A DNA stretch of 64,000 nucleotides from a virus, in the IMG/VR virus record IMGVR_UViG_3300044640_001869, positions 1 to 64,000 of that record. One strand, given 5' to 3'. The notes under the pieces are model-generated. The model was given only the letters and a program-made list of their open reading frames with translations. It searched no databases and was not told the origin of the DNA. Of the stretch, positions 53,158-62,039 are shown piece by piece; positions within the stretch are counted from its first letter, which is position 1, and every line of letters starts with the position of its first letter. Both the position numbers and the translations under genes were made by a program.

Positions 53158-53374
53158 TCAAATTTTTTCTTCATTTTGTTTAATGTAATCTAATGCAATG
53201 TGTATCAAACCATTGAGATATTGCCATTTAGGACTTGCGTTCGGATAATGACCGAATATCTCAACTAATTTTTCTTCTTGCCATTTCCTTTCACTTACGA
53301 TTGGAGATAACCATCGACCATTTTCTAAGTCGGAACTGATAAATGTTTTTTCTGTCTCTGTGATTTCTAAGTTT
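53158..53374 (-). pseudogene. 5'-truncated coding remnant
   Basis: An open frame of about 71 codons reads ITETEKTFISSDLENGRWLS ... WQYLNGLIHIALDYIKQNEE like a normal protein, but has no start codon and meets a stop at once upstream, next to tRNA-His. It is probably the tail of a gene cut by rearrangement. Confidence 0.5.
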
Positions 53375-53387
53375 TAAAAATTAATTG

Positions 53388-53462
53388 GGTGACTATTGGG
53401 ATTCGAACCCAACCTATAAGAACCACAAACTTACGTGCTCGACCACTAACACTATAGCCACC
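53388..53462 (-). tRNA. tRNA-His (GUG)
   Basis: Acceptor GTGGCTA/TAGTCAC with encoded G(-1) and discriminator C, the His identity pair; loop TTGTGGT. Confidence 0.88.
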
Positions 53463-53542
53463 ATATAAAAACCCCACTTCATCAGCTTAACGGACTGACT
53501 GCCATATCGGAGGTGGGGGTATCCTGTTAATTCAGGACCTCG

Positions 53543-53615
53543 TGGGACAGGAGGGAATCGAACCCCCATTGCTTGTTCTTCAGACAAGTGCCTTGACCAA
53601 CTTGGCAACTGACCC
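53543..53615 (-). tRNA. tRNA-Phe (GAA)
   Basis: Acceptor GGGTCAG/CTGTCCC; anticodon arm CTTGT-CTGAAGA-ACAAG. Confidence 0.92.
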
Positions 53616-53698
53616 AATTTATTAGTTATTGATGTTGACACGGCCTTCGTGAGCCTATAAGACCATCTTTTAACGTGAAATAACTAATTGTTTTATTG

Positions 53699-53773
53699 TT
53701 GTCCCGGCAGGAATCGAACCTGCGATATCCACATTCAAAGTGTGGTGGCTCTGCCAACGTCGCCTACAGGACA
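53699..53773 (-). tRNA. tRNA-Gln (UUG)
   Basis: Acceptor TGTCCTG/CGGGACA; anticodon arm CCACA-CTTTGAA-TGTGG. Confidence 0.92.
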
Positions 53774-53780
53774 ATAATGG

Positions 53781-53906
53781 TTACTTATGTAACCTTTTGA
53801 TTAATTTTCTAATTAATCTGAATTTTAGTTTAACCTCTTTAGGCTCTTGTCTTAAAAATCTTTTACTTGACTCAAATGTTCCCGTCAATACTTCTCTTTT
53901 TACCAT
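53781..53906 (-). CDS. Small basic protein, 41 aa
   Basis: MVKREVLTGTFESSKRFLRQ leads to a Lys/Arg-rich helix ending LIKRLHK. It sits between tRNA-Ser and tRNA-Gln. The regular codon pattern suggests it is real, possibly RNA-binding. Confidence 0.5.
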   Translation of the reverse strand: MVKREVLTGTFESSKRFLRQEPKEVKLKFRLIRKLIKRLHK

Positions 53907-53921
53907 AACTCTATTTTTTTG

Positions 53922-54008
53922 AGGAGAGTGTGGGACTCGAACCCACAAGACCCATTACACGTCTTACTACTTTTCAAGAGTAGCTCTTCATCCTGCCAGA
54001 TACTCTCC
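53922..54008 (-). tRNA. tRNA-Ser (UGA)
   Basis: Acceptor GGAGAGT/ACTCTCC; anticodon arm CTACT-CTTGAAA-AGTAG; long variable arm. Confidence 0.92.
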
Positions 54009-54027
54009 TTATTTATCTAAACCAATA

Positions 54028-54040
54028 TGTCAATGAACTT
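54028..54040 (-). promoter_or_regulatory. boxA-like leader element
   Basis: On the minus strand AAGTTCATTGACA, then TATTGGTTTAGA; one base differs from the other copies. Confidence 0.5.
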
Positions 54041-54049
54041 TTCTGTTGT

Positions 54050-54081
54050 CAAAGGTACGAATTTCATTTCGTAACTTCCAA
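54050..54081 (-). promoter_or_regulatory. tRNA unit promoter
   Basis: On the minus strand TTG, 21 bases, TACCTTTG, upstream of tRNA-Ser(UGA). Confidence 0.7.
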
Positions 54082-54091
54082 ATTTTATTTC

Positions 54092-54126
54092 AAAAAAAAA
54101 CCCCCGAACTTTTGGTTCAGGGGTCT
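54092..54126 (-). terminator. Rho-independent terminator
   Basis: On the minus strand ACCCCTGAACCAAAAGTTCGGGGGTTTTTT, closing the 39-aa unit. Confidence 0.85.
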
Positions 54127-54150
54127 TATCAAATTGTTATACGTTTATAA

Positions 54151-54270
54151 CTAACTTAATATGTTTTCTGAACCATATGACGTGATAAACCACATCGGAT
54201 ACGATACGCTACACACGCGAATCTGTTTCGATTGACTTACTTGTTTAATATGTTGTTCAGTTGTTCTCAT
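54151..54270 (-). CDS. Small protein, 39 aa
   Basis: MRTTEQHIKQVSQSKQIRVC leads to SYPMWFITSYGSENILS. It has its own promoter (54297-54326) and a terminator, so it is a single-gene transcript. Not recognised. Confidence 0.5.
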   Translation of the reverse strand: MRTTEQHIKQVSQSKQIRVCSVSYPMWFITSYGSENILS

Positions 54271-54296
54271 TTTTTAATTCTTTTAATATATATCAA

Positions 54297-54326
54297 CAAA
54301 TTTAGTAAAAGTTCTTTAGTAGTCAA
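54297..54326 (-). promoter_or_regulatory. Promoter of the 39-aa unit
   Basis: On the minus strand TTG, 19 bases, TAAATTTG. Confidence 0.6.
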
Positions 54327-54332
54327 GTTTTT

Positions 54333-54881
54333 TTAAAACTTTTTTTGACAATCGTCACAAAAATTTAATTTTAAGTTATCATTTTCACGAGTTTGTGACA
54401 TAACACACGTTGGGTTTTCACAGTGGTCAAGACCATAACAGTGACCCATTTCGTGTATTAATACTCGTTCAGTTGTGTTAGCTGGGTTTTTACCAATTAT
54501 AATAAGATTACCACCCAATTCACCAACACCACCAACAGGTCTTTTTTCTACCGTTGAATAACACTTGGTGTTGGTTACCAAAATTTTATTTGTGTTATCG
54601 TCAAAATCCATTAAAGACTTTTCAATATTAAGTTTACCTTCATAACATTTGTCAGGTGTTAATTCGAGTGGTTCACCAATTTTAGTTGGGATGTGACATC
54701 TTCTTTCAAGAATGTCTTTAATTCTTAACACCTCTAATTGATTGAAATCACCCAAACCTTGTATTACAATTGTGTCCCCATCACTCATACATTTCATATC
54801 AAACACATCTAAATTAGATGAATTATTTTCACAACTAAATAACGATAAACCAATCAAACCAAACATTAATAATTTTTTCAT
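54333..54881 (-). CDS. Archaemetzincin-like lipoprotein
   Basis: 182 residues. A lipobox ends at SLFSC (Cys17). HEMGHCYGLDHC at 143-154, then CVM and FCDDC, reproduce the full archaemetzincin pattern HExxHxxGxxHCx4CxMx17CxxC of family M54. It is probably a surface zinc protease. Lipoprotein archaemetzincins are known in Bacteroidota; a phage copy is unusual and may act on surface receptors. Confidence 0.8.
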   Translation of the reverse strand: MKKLLMFGLIGLSLFSCENNSSNLDVFDMKCMSDGDTIVIQGLGDFNQLEVLRIKDILERRCHIPTKIGEPLELTPDKCYEGKLNIEKSLMDFDDNTNKILVTNTKCYSTVEKRPVGGVGELGGNLIIIGKNPANTTERVLIHEMGHCYGLDHCENPTCVMSQTRENDNLKLNFCDDCQKKF

Positions 54882-54925
54882 ATCTCTTTTTTTTAATTTT
54901 AACGAAGATACTAATTATAATTCAA

Positions 54926-55123
54926 TCACACCAAATTGTTATCACTATTTTTCCATTCTTTCCAATAATCAAAATCTTTTAGGTCCTCAATAAATTTTTT
55001 AGGAACTGAAACATATTCTTCCGAATCATTAATTTCACTCATCATATTCATATATGATTGACCATCTAATGAATTACAGAATTTTCTGTGTTCTTCTTCT
55101 AACATTTCGTGAAAACTTCCCAT
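54926..55123 (-). CDS. Hypothetical acidic protein, 65 aa
   Basis: Not recognised. Helical, starting MGSFHEMLEEEHRKFCNSLD. One base separates it from the upstream gene. Confidence 0.55.
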   Translation of the reverse strand: MGSFHEMLEEEHRKFCNSLDGQSYMNMMSEINDSEEYVSVPKKFIEDLKDFDYWKEWKNSDNNLV

Positions 55124-55124
55124 C

Positions 55125-55301
55125 TTAGATTTTTTTAACTAAATATGTATGACCTGAATCTGAGTTAGTTTCGAAAATATCTTTCATTTTTTCGGCTGCT
55201 TCGTAAGTATCAAATTCCCAAACTTCGTGGTCTGAATTCAAAATAATAACAGGAATTGAGATTCCTTTTTTGTTCTTTACATTCTTAATTATTACGTACA
55301 T
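55125..55301 (-). CDS. Hypothetical protein, 58 aa
   Basis: The start MYVIIKNVKNKKGISIPVII is preferred over longer non-ATG starts. WEFDTYEAAEKMKDIFE suggests a small alpha/beta fold. Function unknown. Confidence 0.6.
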   Translation of the reverse strand: MYVIIKNVKNKKGISIPVIILNSDHEVWEFDTYEAAEKMKDIFETNSDSGHTYLVKKI

Positions 55302-55409
55302 ATTTTTTTGTTTTAAAAAGTTATAGGACAAACATAAATATAAATCCACATAAAAACAAAATTTGAGTTTTATTTTTTTTTGTCTATATTAGTTGTAAAA
55401 TTATTTAGA

Positions 55410-55901
55410 ATGGACAAAGTATTAGTATTAAATGCTGATTACACACCGATTAATGTAACTACAACAATACGAGGTTTTAATTTAGTTACTAAAGGTAAAG
55501 CCGAAATATTGAAATCAGGTGAATCACCTATTATTGCCGGGTCAACTACTCTTGTTAGACCTTTGATAATTAGATTATTATCTTATGTTAGATTTAGAGT
55601 ACGGACTTTAAAAATAAATAGACACAGGGTCTTTAGACGTGATAATCATAAATGTGCGTATTGTGGTAGTTCTAAAAACTTAACCATTGACCACGTATTA
55701 CCTAAATCAAGAGGTGGGGGAAATACTTGGAGTAATTTAGTTACTTGTTGTAAAAGTTGTAATCGAGTTAAGGATAATAAAACACCTGATGAAGCGGGTA
55801 TGAAATTATTAATTAAACCATTTGAACCATCAATATTTTCTAATGTAATTAATCCTAATATTGAAGAAATTTGGGTTGAATTTCAAAAAACTTTCTATTA
55901 A
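55410..55901 (+). CDS. HNH endonuclease
   Basis: 163 residues beginning [19 protein letters not shown], the usual opening of the Bacteroidota/cyanobacterial HNH family. [22 protein letters not shown] and [18 protein letters not shown] form the zinc-bound HNH core. It probably nicks DNA, as a packaging accessory or mobile nuclease. It has its own terminator. Confidence 0.85.
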   Translation: MDKVLVLNADYTPINVTTTIRGFNLVTKGKAEILKSGESPIIAGSTTLVRPLIIRLLSYVRFRVRTLKINRHRVFRRDNHKCAYCGSSKNLTIDHVLPKSRGGGNTWSNLVTCCKSCNRVKDNKTPDEAGMKLLIKPFEPSIFSNVINPNIEEIWVEFQKTFY

Positions 55902-55933
55902 AACAAAAAGGTGTCTCACGACACCCTTTTGTT
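55902..55933. terminator. Terminator hairpin
   Basis: AAAAAGGTGTC-TCAC-GACACCCTTTT, usable in both directions. Confidence 0.7.
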
Positions 55934-55990
55934 AGATTTGCTCTCCTTTCTTTTGAAGTGTTAAGCCTTTTAGACAAATCTAAAAGATTT

Positions 55991-57676
55991 TTATTTACTT
56001 GGTATTATTTCTTGTTTAAGTTCAGAACCTAAACTACCAAAAAGTCCTCCTAAAGCACCTTTAAGTTTACCTAATGTCGGACATAAAACAGTTGATAACC
56101 CATTTTGAATACTATCAACAAATGGAACGTCATCAACAACTTCAATCACTGAATTTCTCAATACGTCGTAAAACCCACCTGTTAATCCTTTTTTATCTGC
56201 AAATTGGTTGATAGCATTTTCACCAATACCTTTTGCTAATTCAGGAACTAAAAATTCACATTTTAAAACGTTACCATTTAAAAAATCCCCTATTTTAATG
56301 TTACCTATTGTTGTTGATACAACACCACCTAACCAAGTTTTTGAACCACCAGGGACAAATTTGTCAATAATACTTTTAACTAATTTTTCTTTAAAATAAC
56401 TTATAATACCTTCACCCCCATAACCTAACGCTCCTGATAACATATCTTTAAGACCATCTTCATTAATTCTTTTTTTACCTGAATTTAATGATTCAAACGC
56501 CTCATCAATTGTTCTTATATAATTTTTAAATTCTTTAGTTGTTATTACGCTTTTTTTTTTACTCTCAGATAAGACAAATAATTTTTTTCGTAACACGGAT
56601 TTTAAATAATCATCAACTGATTCGTTCATATTTCCTTGATTTTGAGCCGTATTAACTTTATTTAATAAACCAAACGGTGAAGAATCACGTTTCAATCTAG
56701 CAATCTCATCTCCAACACCTAAAGCCCCTGTTAAAAACTTTTTCAAATCACAATTCATTGCATAATCTGTCATTTTATTTAATAATGTTGAATTAATGTT
56801 TTGTACTAAAACAGGATTTTTTCTAAATAACTGTGACATTTCGGACAAAGACTTAACAACACTTCTACACGTTTGTCTTTCAATTTTTTGAGAATCTAAT
56901 TCACCCGCAAGTTTATTAAACTTATCCAAAGGTTTTATACCTCCTAAATTTTGAAGTTTGATGTTATATACATTAATCTCACTTCTCTTTTTACCTAACT
57001 CACCTTCAATTTTTGGAATAAATGCGGCACTACCCGGTACATTTTGTAATGCAACAACTAAAGGTTGTTGAGTTTTCCATCTTTCAATATCATCCTTTTT
57101 TTCACCTGTTGGTTCGTCTAATGTAAAATTATTATCCGATAACCAATTTGCGATTTGAGGACTAACATTTGCTACAACACCTCCAATACCTTTTTGTCTA
57201 TATAAAAAGTATTTGTTTGGTACAGTAAATATTTTTTTACTTTCGGCATTCAAAGTATTCAAATCAACAGGTACAAATGTACCGGTTACAATACCTTCTC
57301 TAACACCCTTATCTTCAATTCTCATTAAAGTTTTGTCTTTAGCAATTAAACCATTAACCGCAGCTGCCATATCGGGACCCATAGGTGCGGTTACTTTCTC
57401 AGTAAATGCTTGACATTTTGCTAATCTACCTCTACCGTTTTCTTTTTTCTCGGTGTTATCAGGTAAGTTATATTTAACAAAAGTAAAATCAGGTTTGATT
57501 ATCATATAACCTTGACCAGGAAATTCTTTTTTTAAGACTTCTTGTCCATTCATAGATACAAAGGATAATCCTTGTGCATCTTCAGGACATAAACTTAAAA
57601 ATGATTTCAAATCACCTGAAGCTGTTACTGGAGTACCACCTACGTCTGTGGTTTCTTTTAAAATTATTTTTCTCAT
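55991..57676 (-). CDS. Large capsid-tagged protein, 561 aa
   Basis: ATG at 57676 is preferred to the upstream TTG. The start MRKIILKETTDVGG holds an LKE site. The middle is alpha/beta, the C-terminal third helical with small amino acids (LGYGGEGIISYFKEKLVKSI), suggesting membrane interaction. Not recognised. It follows two other tagged genes in one operon. Confidence 0.55.
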   Translation of the reverse strand: MRKIILKETTDVGGTPVTASGDLKSFLSLCPEDAQGLSFVSMNGQEVLKKEFPGQGYMIIKPDFTFVKYNLPDNTEKKENGRGRLAKCQAFTEKVTAPMGPDMAAAVNGLIAKDKTLMRIEDKGVREGIVTGTFVPVDLNTLNAESKKIFTVPNKYFLYRQKGIGGVVANVSPQIANWLSDNNFTLDEPTGEKKDDIERWKTQQPLVVALQNVPGSAAFIPKIEGELGKKRSEINVYNIKLQNLGGIKPLDKFNKLAGELDSQKIERQTCRSVVKSLSEMSQLFRKNPVLVQNINSTLLNKMTDYAMNCDLKKFLTGALGVGDEIARLKRDSSPFGLLNKVNTAQNQGNMNESVDDYLKSVLRKKLFVLSESKKKSVITTKEFKNYIRTIDEAFESLNSGKKRINEDGLKDMLSGALGYGGEGIISYFKEKLVKSIIDKFVPGGSKTWLGGVVSTTIGNIKIGDFLNGNVLKCEFLVPELAKGIGENAINQFADKKGLTGGFYDVLRNSVIEVVDDVPFVDSIQNGLSTVLCPTLGKLKGALGGLFGSLGSELKQEIIPSK

Positions 57677-57687
57677 ATTTTTTTTTA

Positions 57688-58878
57688 TTACCAAGTTATT
57701 TCATTCGCTCTAACGTCCAATTGTTGGAATTCAGGAGCTGGTACTGTTGTTGTCGTGGTTGTACCACCTGTACCACATTTTTCTTTTATTTTATCGTAAA
57801 CTTCTTTAGTTATTTCAGTACCGTATCCACCAGCAGTTAATGCTTGTTCTGTTTTTGAACCGAATTTACCATCAGCACTTAAACCTAAACATTTTTGAAC
57901 TTCAGAGACTACAGAACTACTACATCCTTTTTTATATGGGAAATCAGTACATTCTTTAAAAGCAGAACCTCCTGTTCCACCTCCAGAACCTCCTGTTCCA
58001 CCTCCAGAACCTCCTGTTCCACCACCTGTGTCAGTATTATCAATTGGTACTCCATTTTTATTTAACAAATCTTTTAAAACGTTATATCCAACACCAATAG
58101 CTACCGCCCAAAGTGCAACTTTTTTCCAAGAAATTTTTCCCGCACTATTTAAAAACCCTTTTTGTTTCCATCGTTGAAGTGTTTCTTTTGAGATACCACC
58201 ACTTTTTAATCTACTGTATAAATCAGTGAAGTATTTTTTCTTTTTAGCGAAGAAAGAATCTTGTTTAATTAATTGTTTAATTTCTTTTTCCGACTTTCCT
58301 GATGCTGCAACAATTTCTTCAGTTGCTTTAATATTTATTTTTGGGTTTATTTTAATATCACGACTTTTTTGAAGTGAATCCTTTAACATTTGTTCAACTT
58401 CTTTAGCTTCAATTCCAAATTTTTTATAATATCTTTGGGCGATTTCTAATGATTTAGCTTCGGCACCCATAACCGCACCATTTGGATATACTTTTTTAGC
58501 AATATCTAAAATAGCATCTGACTTACCAATCATACCTTTTAATTTCGAAGCAATTTCAGGTGAAATTGTTTTTAACTTTGCTGCGATATTAATCATATCA
58601 GTATTTTTTAATACTGAACCATCTTTACCTACTGTCTCAAGAGCTTTTAGTAATTCATCAGCATTCTTAAATCTACTAAATGCAGGTATATCATTTTTAA
58701 ATTGTGAAAATAAACCTTTCTCACTTGATAAAATGTCTTTAAAAGTTTGGGCAACTGACATTGCAGTTTCCGCCATACCTTCAACAACTAATATTGATTC
58801 AATATTTTCAGTTAAAGTTTTATTTGGTTGATAACCACTTAAAAGTTTAAAGTTGGTTATAAATTCATTATTTTTCAT
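57688..58878 (-). CDS. Capsid-tagged protein with peptidoglycan-binding domain, 396 aa
   Basis: The tag-like N-terminus (FITNFKLLSGYQPNKTLTEN) holds an LTE site. Helical middle; a membrane-like helix KKVALWAVAIGVGYNVLK at about 268-285; then a GGTGGSGGG repeat linker; then a PGBD-type domain (VSEVQKCLGLSADGKFGSKT) near 325-365. It may pass DNA or anchor the wall hydrolases during entry. Confidence 0.6.
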   Translation of the reverse strand: MKNNEFITNFKLLSGYQPNKTLTENIESILVVEGMAETAMSVAQTFKDILSSEKGLFSQFKNDIPAFSRFKNADELLKALETVGKDGSVLKNTDMINIAAKLKTISPEIASKLKGMIGKSDAILDIAKKVYPNGAVMGAEAKSLEIAQRYYKKFGIEAKEVEQMLKDSLQKSRDIKINPKINIKATEEIVAASGKSEKEIKQLIKQDSFFAKKKKYFTDLYSRLKSGGISKETLQRWKQKGFLNSAGKISWKKVALWAVAIGVGYNVLKDLLNKNGVPIDNTDTGGGTGGSGGGTGGSGGGTGGSAFKECTDFPYKKGCSSSVVSEVQKCLGLSADGKFGSKTEQALTAGGYGTEITKEVYDKIKEKCGTGGTTTTTTVPAPEFQQLDVRANEITW

Positions 58879-58879
58879 A

Positions 58880-60094
58880 TTATACGTTATTTAATTGTTG
58901 TAATAAATTGTTATTTATACTATTAGCTAGATTAGGATTACTAACAATTTTATCAGCGAGTTGAATTTTTGTGTTAGTAACTTTTTCTTTATTATATTCA
59001 TCATAAGTACCAATTCCACCAACTAATGCGGCAGTACCAACACCAGCTCTAGTTCCTTTAGCGAGTTTAGAAGTTGAACCAAACACTTTCGCTAAAAAAT
59101 CAGTCATTTGTTTAATAACATTACCAAGACCATTAAGGATTCCGTCAATAAATTTGGCTGCCGGTTTAAACTTTTTTGATAAATATTCTGAGGCTTGTTT
59201 CAACAAACCTGGAACACTATCTAAACCACTTTTAATTTTTAATAAAAGATTCTTTAACCAAGAATTTTTAGTTACGGCAACCGCAACTTGTTCGGTGGTT
59301 TCTAAACCTTGAAGGGCGGTTTTAAGTGGTGCTTTAGCTGATTTTGCTGCGGCACCTGCAAATACTAGTCCTAAGATATCGACACCTAAAAATAAAAGTC
59401 TTTGCCATATTGGTAATTGTTCTTCGTAATTACCTGTAATTATTTCATAAACATCTAATGCTACAATAATACCCCAAACCACTTTTTGAACACCAATACC
59501 AATTTGAGATGCTATTAATATAGCGTCTAAAATCATACCTATTGGGTTATACATTGCACTTCTCAATTTTCTGGCTAAATAAAGAACACCCTTACCTATA
59601 ATTGAAAACGCTTCTTTCCATTGACCTTTAGAGATTTTATCAAAAAAATCACCAGTTCCTTTATAAACACTTTTCCCAAATTCTTTAAACCCTTCCCAAC
59701 TTGATTTACCTGTTTCTACCGCCCAATTTTTAAAACTACTCCATAACCCTTCAGTCATTAATTGTTTAAAATCATTTTTTAATTCAATAATGTTTTGAAT
59801 GTTCTCGGTAATTAATACTTTATCAAAAGACAGGTTAAAATCTTCTTTAATTTGTTTTGGTAAGTTAGATACGTCAAATGAATGTTTAAGGAATAATTTA
59901 AAATTATCAAAGTTTTCCCAAATATTACCTAATTTAGTTTTAGTTTCAATATCGTAAAGTTCGTCAAGAAAGATTGCGTATTTTTCGTCAGGTGATAACC
60001 AATCGGTAAACACGATACTTTCATCTATAATTTGGTTATTATATAATGATAAAATATTTTTCTTTTCCGATTCTGTAATTAATAATTTACCCAT
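58880..60094 (-). CDS. Capsid-tagged membrane-active protein, 404 aa
   Basis: MGKLLITESEKKNILSLYNN is a class B tag, with IDES after it. Several hydrophobic segments at about 175-250 (IGMILDAILIASQIGIGVQK, LFLGVDILGLVFAGAAA) suggest pore formation. A late-type motif lies at 60109-60116. Not recognised. Confidence 0.55.
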   Translation of the reverse strand: MGKLLITESEKKNILSLYNNQIIDESIVFTDWLSPDEKYAIFLDELYDIETKTKLGNIWENFDNFKLFLKHSFDVSNLPKQIKEDFNLSFDKVLITENIQNIIELKNDFKQLMTEGLWSSFKNWAVETGKSSWEGFKEFGKSVYKGTGDFFDKISKGQWKEAFSIIGKGVLYLARKLRSAMYNPIGMILDAILIASQIGIGVQKVVWGIIVALDVYEIITGNYEEQLPIWQRLLFLGVDILGLVFAGAAAKSAKAPLKTALQGLETTEQVAVAVTKNSWLKNLLLKIKSGLDSVPGLLKQASEYLSKKFKPAAKFIDGILNGLGNVIKQMTDFLAKVFGSTSKLAKGTRAGVGTAALVGGIGTYDEYNKEKVTNTKIQLADKIVSNPNLANSINNNLLQQLNNV

Positions 60095-60133
60095 CTGAAT
60101 TTTTATAAATAAATATTAGTAAAAACAAAAAAA

Positions 60134-60394
60134 TTATAATAAAGTGTTGGCTTTACCTCTATTTATTTTAACAATGTCGGCCCATTTAGTTAACCCTATT
60201 TGATTTGCAGGTCCTCTTGTCACACCTGACTCCCATTTAGTAACTGTTGGGTACGGTGGTTTACCTCCACCACCACTTGAACTAGAGGGGGCGGCCGCAG
60301 CTTCCTCCTGTTCCCCTAATTCATCATAATCAGATTCGTCATTAAAAAATGTATGGGAATTTAATATATCTATGATTTTATCAATTTTATTCAT
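60134..60394 (-). CDS. Small capsid-tagged protein, 86 aa
   Basis: MNKIDKIIDILNSHTFFNDE leads to LGEQEEA, an LxE site. The C-terminus has WESGVTRGPANQIGLTKWAD and NRGKANTL, a conserved-looking basic motif. A late-type motif lies at 60412-60419. Function unknown. Confidence 0.6.
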   Translation of the reverse strand: MNKIDKIIDILNSHTFFNDESDYDELGEQEEAAAAPSSSSGGGGKPPYPTVTKWESGVTRGPANQIGLTKWADIVKINRGKANTLL

Positions 60395-60456
60395 ATCCGA
60401 AGACTTTATTTATAAATATTCGAAAATTTTCATATTTTTGTGTAAACAATAAAATT

Positions 60457-60966
60457 ATGAGACATCTATTAATAATTCCATTATTACTTATTTTAACATC
60501 TTGTTATAAACAATACTCACAACCAAAGACATTATCATTAAGTGGTGAGTATATTATAGATAAGATAACCTATTCTAACATTGAAAATTCAAACCCTAAC
60601 GAACAGGTTTATTATAGTGGGGATATTTTTATAAACCCAAATGAATCATTCCCAATGGATAGTATTGCAATTGGATTTACTAGATGGCATTTAGATTATA
60701 GTGTCATTTCTTTTAATCCTAATATATTACCAAGTGGAACTGTGATATGGGGTGATAGATACGTTTATTCGGTGATTAATCACTACACTAACTACGATTT
60801 AGGTTATATAGATATTACTATGGATAATGGTGGAAGACGTATCTTTAAAATTATTGACGATGGTGTTGAAAGTTTAGTATTAAGAACTACTAATAATTGG
60901 GGTGTCTACGGTGGTTCAGGTCCCGCTCAATCCGCAACCATTTATTTAACAAGAATAGGTCCGTGA
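60457..60966 (+). CDS. Lipoprotein, 169 aa
   Basis: A signal ends LLILTSC (Cys16). A beta-rich domain follows, resembling Bacteroidota lipocalin-like lipoproteins (SGEYIIDKITYSN). A TATTTTTG box lies at 60433-60440 without a clear TTG. Role unknown; surface-exposed proteins of this kind can alter receptors. Confidence 0.6.
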   Translation: MRHLLIIPLLLILTSCYKQYSQPKTLSLSGEYIIDKITYSNIENSNPNEQVYYSGDIFINPNESFPMDSIAIGFTRWHLDYSVISFNPNILPSGTVIWGDRYVYSVINHYTNYDLGYIDITMDNGGRRIFKIIDDGVESLVLRTTNNWGVYGGSGPAQSATIYLTRIGP

Positions 60967-60971
60967 ATTTA

Positions 60972-61208
60972 TTAGTGTTGAACCAACATAATTGTTGTGT
61001 CGTTACCAACATTAACATTCTCTACCGTCTTATAGGTGTTATAAGTTACCTTCAACACTTTCTCATCATTTGGAATGGTAACATAACCATCAAAATTTGA
61101 GTAGTAAACTTTTTTATCTGTGGTTACTTTAACGGCTGGTAAAGTTTCTTTGGTTTGAACATCTAAAAACCAAATTTTAATCATCAACGCAAATAATACT
61201 GTTTTCAT
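60972..61208 (-). CDS. CarboxypepD_reg-like small protein, 78 aa
   Basis: A weak signal-like start (MKTVLFALMIKIWFLDVQTK), then TLPAVKVTTDKKVYYSNFDG and KVTYNTYKTVENVNV fit the domain that opens many TonB-dependent receptors of Bacteroidota. Confidence 0.55.
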   Translation of the reverse strand: MKTVLFALMIKIWFLDVQTKETLPAVKVTTDKKVYYSNFDGYVTIPNDEKVLKVTYNTYKTVENVNVGNDTTIMLVQH

Positions 61209-61248
61209 ATCAATACGTATATTAAATTTTACTCAAATAAGGTTAAAT

Positions 61249-61279
61249 TTGATTTGTTAACGTTTTATTAATATATTTA
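61249..61279 (+). promoter_or_regulatory. Promoter of the MORN gene
   Basis: TTG, 20 bases, TATATTTA; one base off the TAnnTTTG pattern. Confidence 0.5.
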
Positions 61280-61295
61280 ATAATAAAGTAGCATT

Positions 61296-61637
61296 ATGAA
61301 AAAATATATTATCTCAGTAATGTTTCTTCTAATCAGTTATGTTTTATTGGCACAAGAAGAAATAACAATGGTTGTGTTAAAATATGATAATAACACAATT
61401 GAACAAGTTGGTTATTTAGACCAAAACGGTAAAAAGGATTCGATATGGACTCAATACAATGAATCAGGAAAAGTCGTTGGTGAAGGTTCTTATTCACATG
61501 GAGTTAAAAATGGTTATTGGTATTGTTATAATGACAATGGTAGAAAAGTCTTTGAAGTCCTTTATATCAACGGTGAAAAAAGAAAGGGTAAACAATGGGA
61601 TGATGAAGGTCATCTAATTGACAAACGAAAATGGTAA
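61296..61637 (+). CDS. Secreted MORN-variant repeat protein, 113 aa
   Basis: A signal peptide (IISVMFLLISYVLLAQ) precedes repeats GYLDQNGKKDSIWTQYNESG and SYSHGVKNGYWYCYNDNG of the MORN-variant (YwqK-like) type. These repeats are widespread in Bacteroidota surface proteins. The partner is unknown. Confidence 0.75.
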   Translation: MKKYIISVMFLLISYVLLAQEEITMVVLKYDNNTIEQVGYLDQNGKKDSIWTQYNESGKVVGEGSYSHGVKNGYWYCYNDNGRKVFEVLYINGEKRKGKQWDDEGHLIDKRKW

Positions 61638-61642
61638 AAAAA

Positions 61643-61670
61643 ATAAACCCCCTTAATTGGGGGTTTTTAA
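61643..61670. terminator. Bidirectional terminator
   Basis: AAACCCCCTTAATTGGGGGTTTTT between two convergent genes. Confidence 0.85.
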
Positions 61671-61671
61671 T

Positions 61672-61986
61672 TTAAAATAATTCAGGTTTTGGTAGTCTTT
61701 TAGGGTTTACCATATAATATTCATTTAAAAAACTGATAACCTCATCCTCATCGACTTCTAAATCACTTTCATAACTTCTAATCATTTCCGCAAAATAATC
61801 ATCGTCATCAGAATCAAATGGGTCTGTATTATTGTTTTCTAAACCTAAACCAAACGATTCTGCTTCATCTAAATCAATTTGGTCTGTTCTTATGATATCT
61901 TCATTATCTGTAATAAGTCTAAACGTCACATCTAATGTTTGACTTGTGTCATTTACATAATATCCTACGAGTTCTTTAATTTCCAT
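61672..61986 (-). CDS. Hypothetical acidic protein, 104 aa
   Basis: Not recognised. MEIKELVGYYVNDTSQTLDV opens a beta part; an Asp-rich helical tail follows. Probably folded with the next acidic genes in the virion group. Confidence 0.5.
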   Translation of the reverse strand: MEIKELVGYYVNDTSQTLDVTFRLITDNEDIIRTDQIDLDEAESFGLGLENNNTDPFDSDDDDYFAEMIRSYESDLEVDEDEVISFLNEYYMVNPKRLPKPELF

Positions 61987-62039
61987 AAGTTATTTTATAA
62001 CATATATATAACAATATCAATTAAAAGTTAAGAAAACAA

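Noticed and set aside
53414-53641. 75-codon minus-strand ORF
   Set aside because: It spans tRNA-Phe and part of tRNA-His and has no protein-like features.
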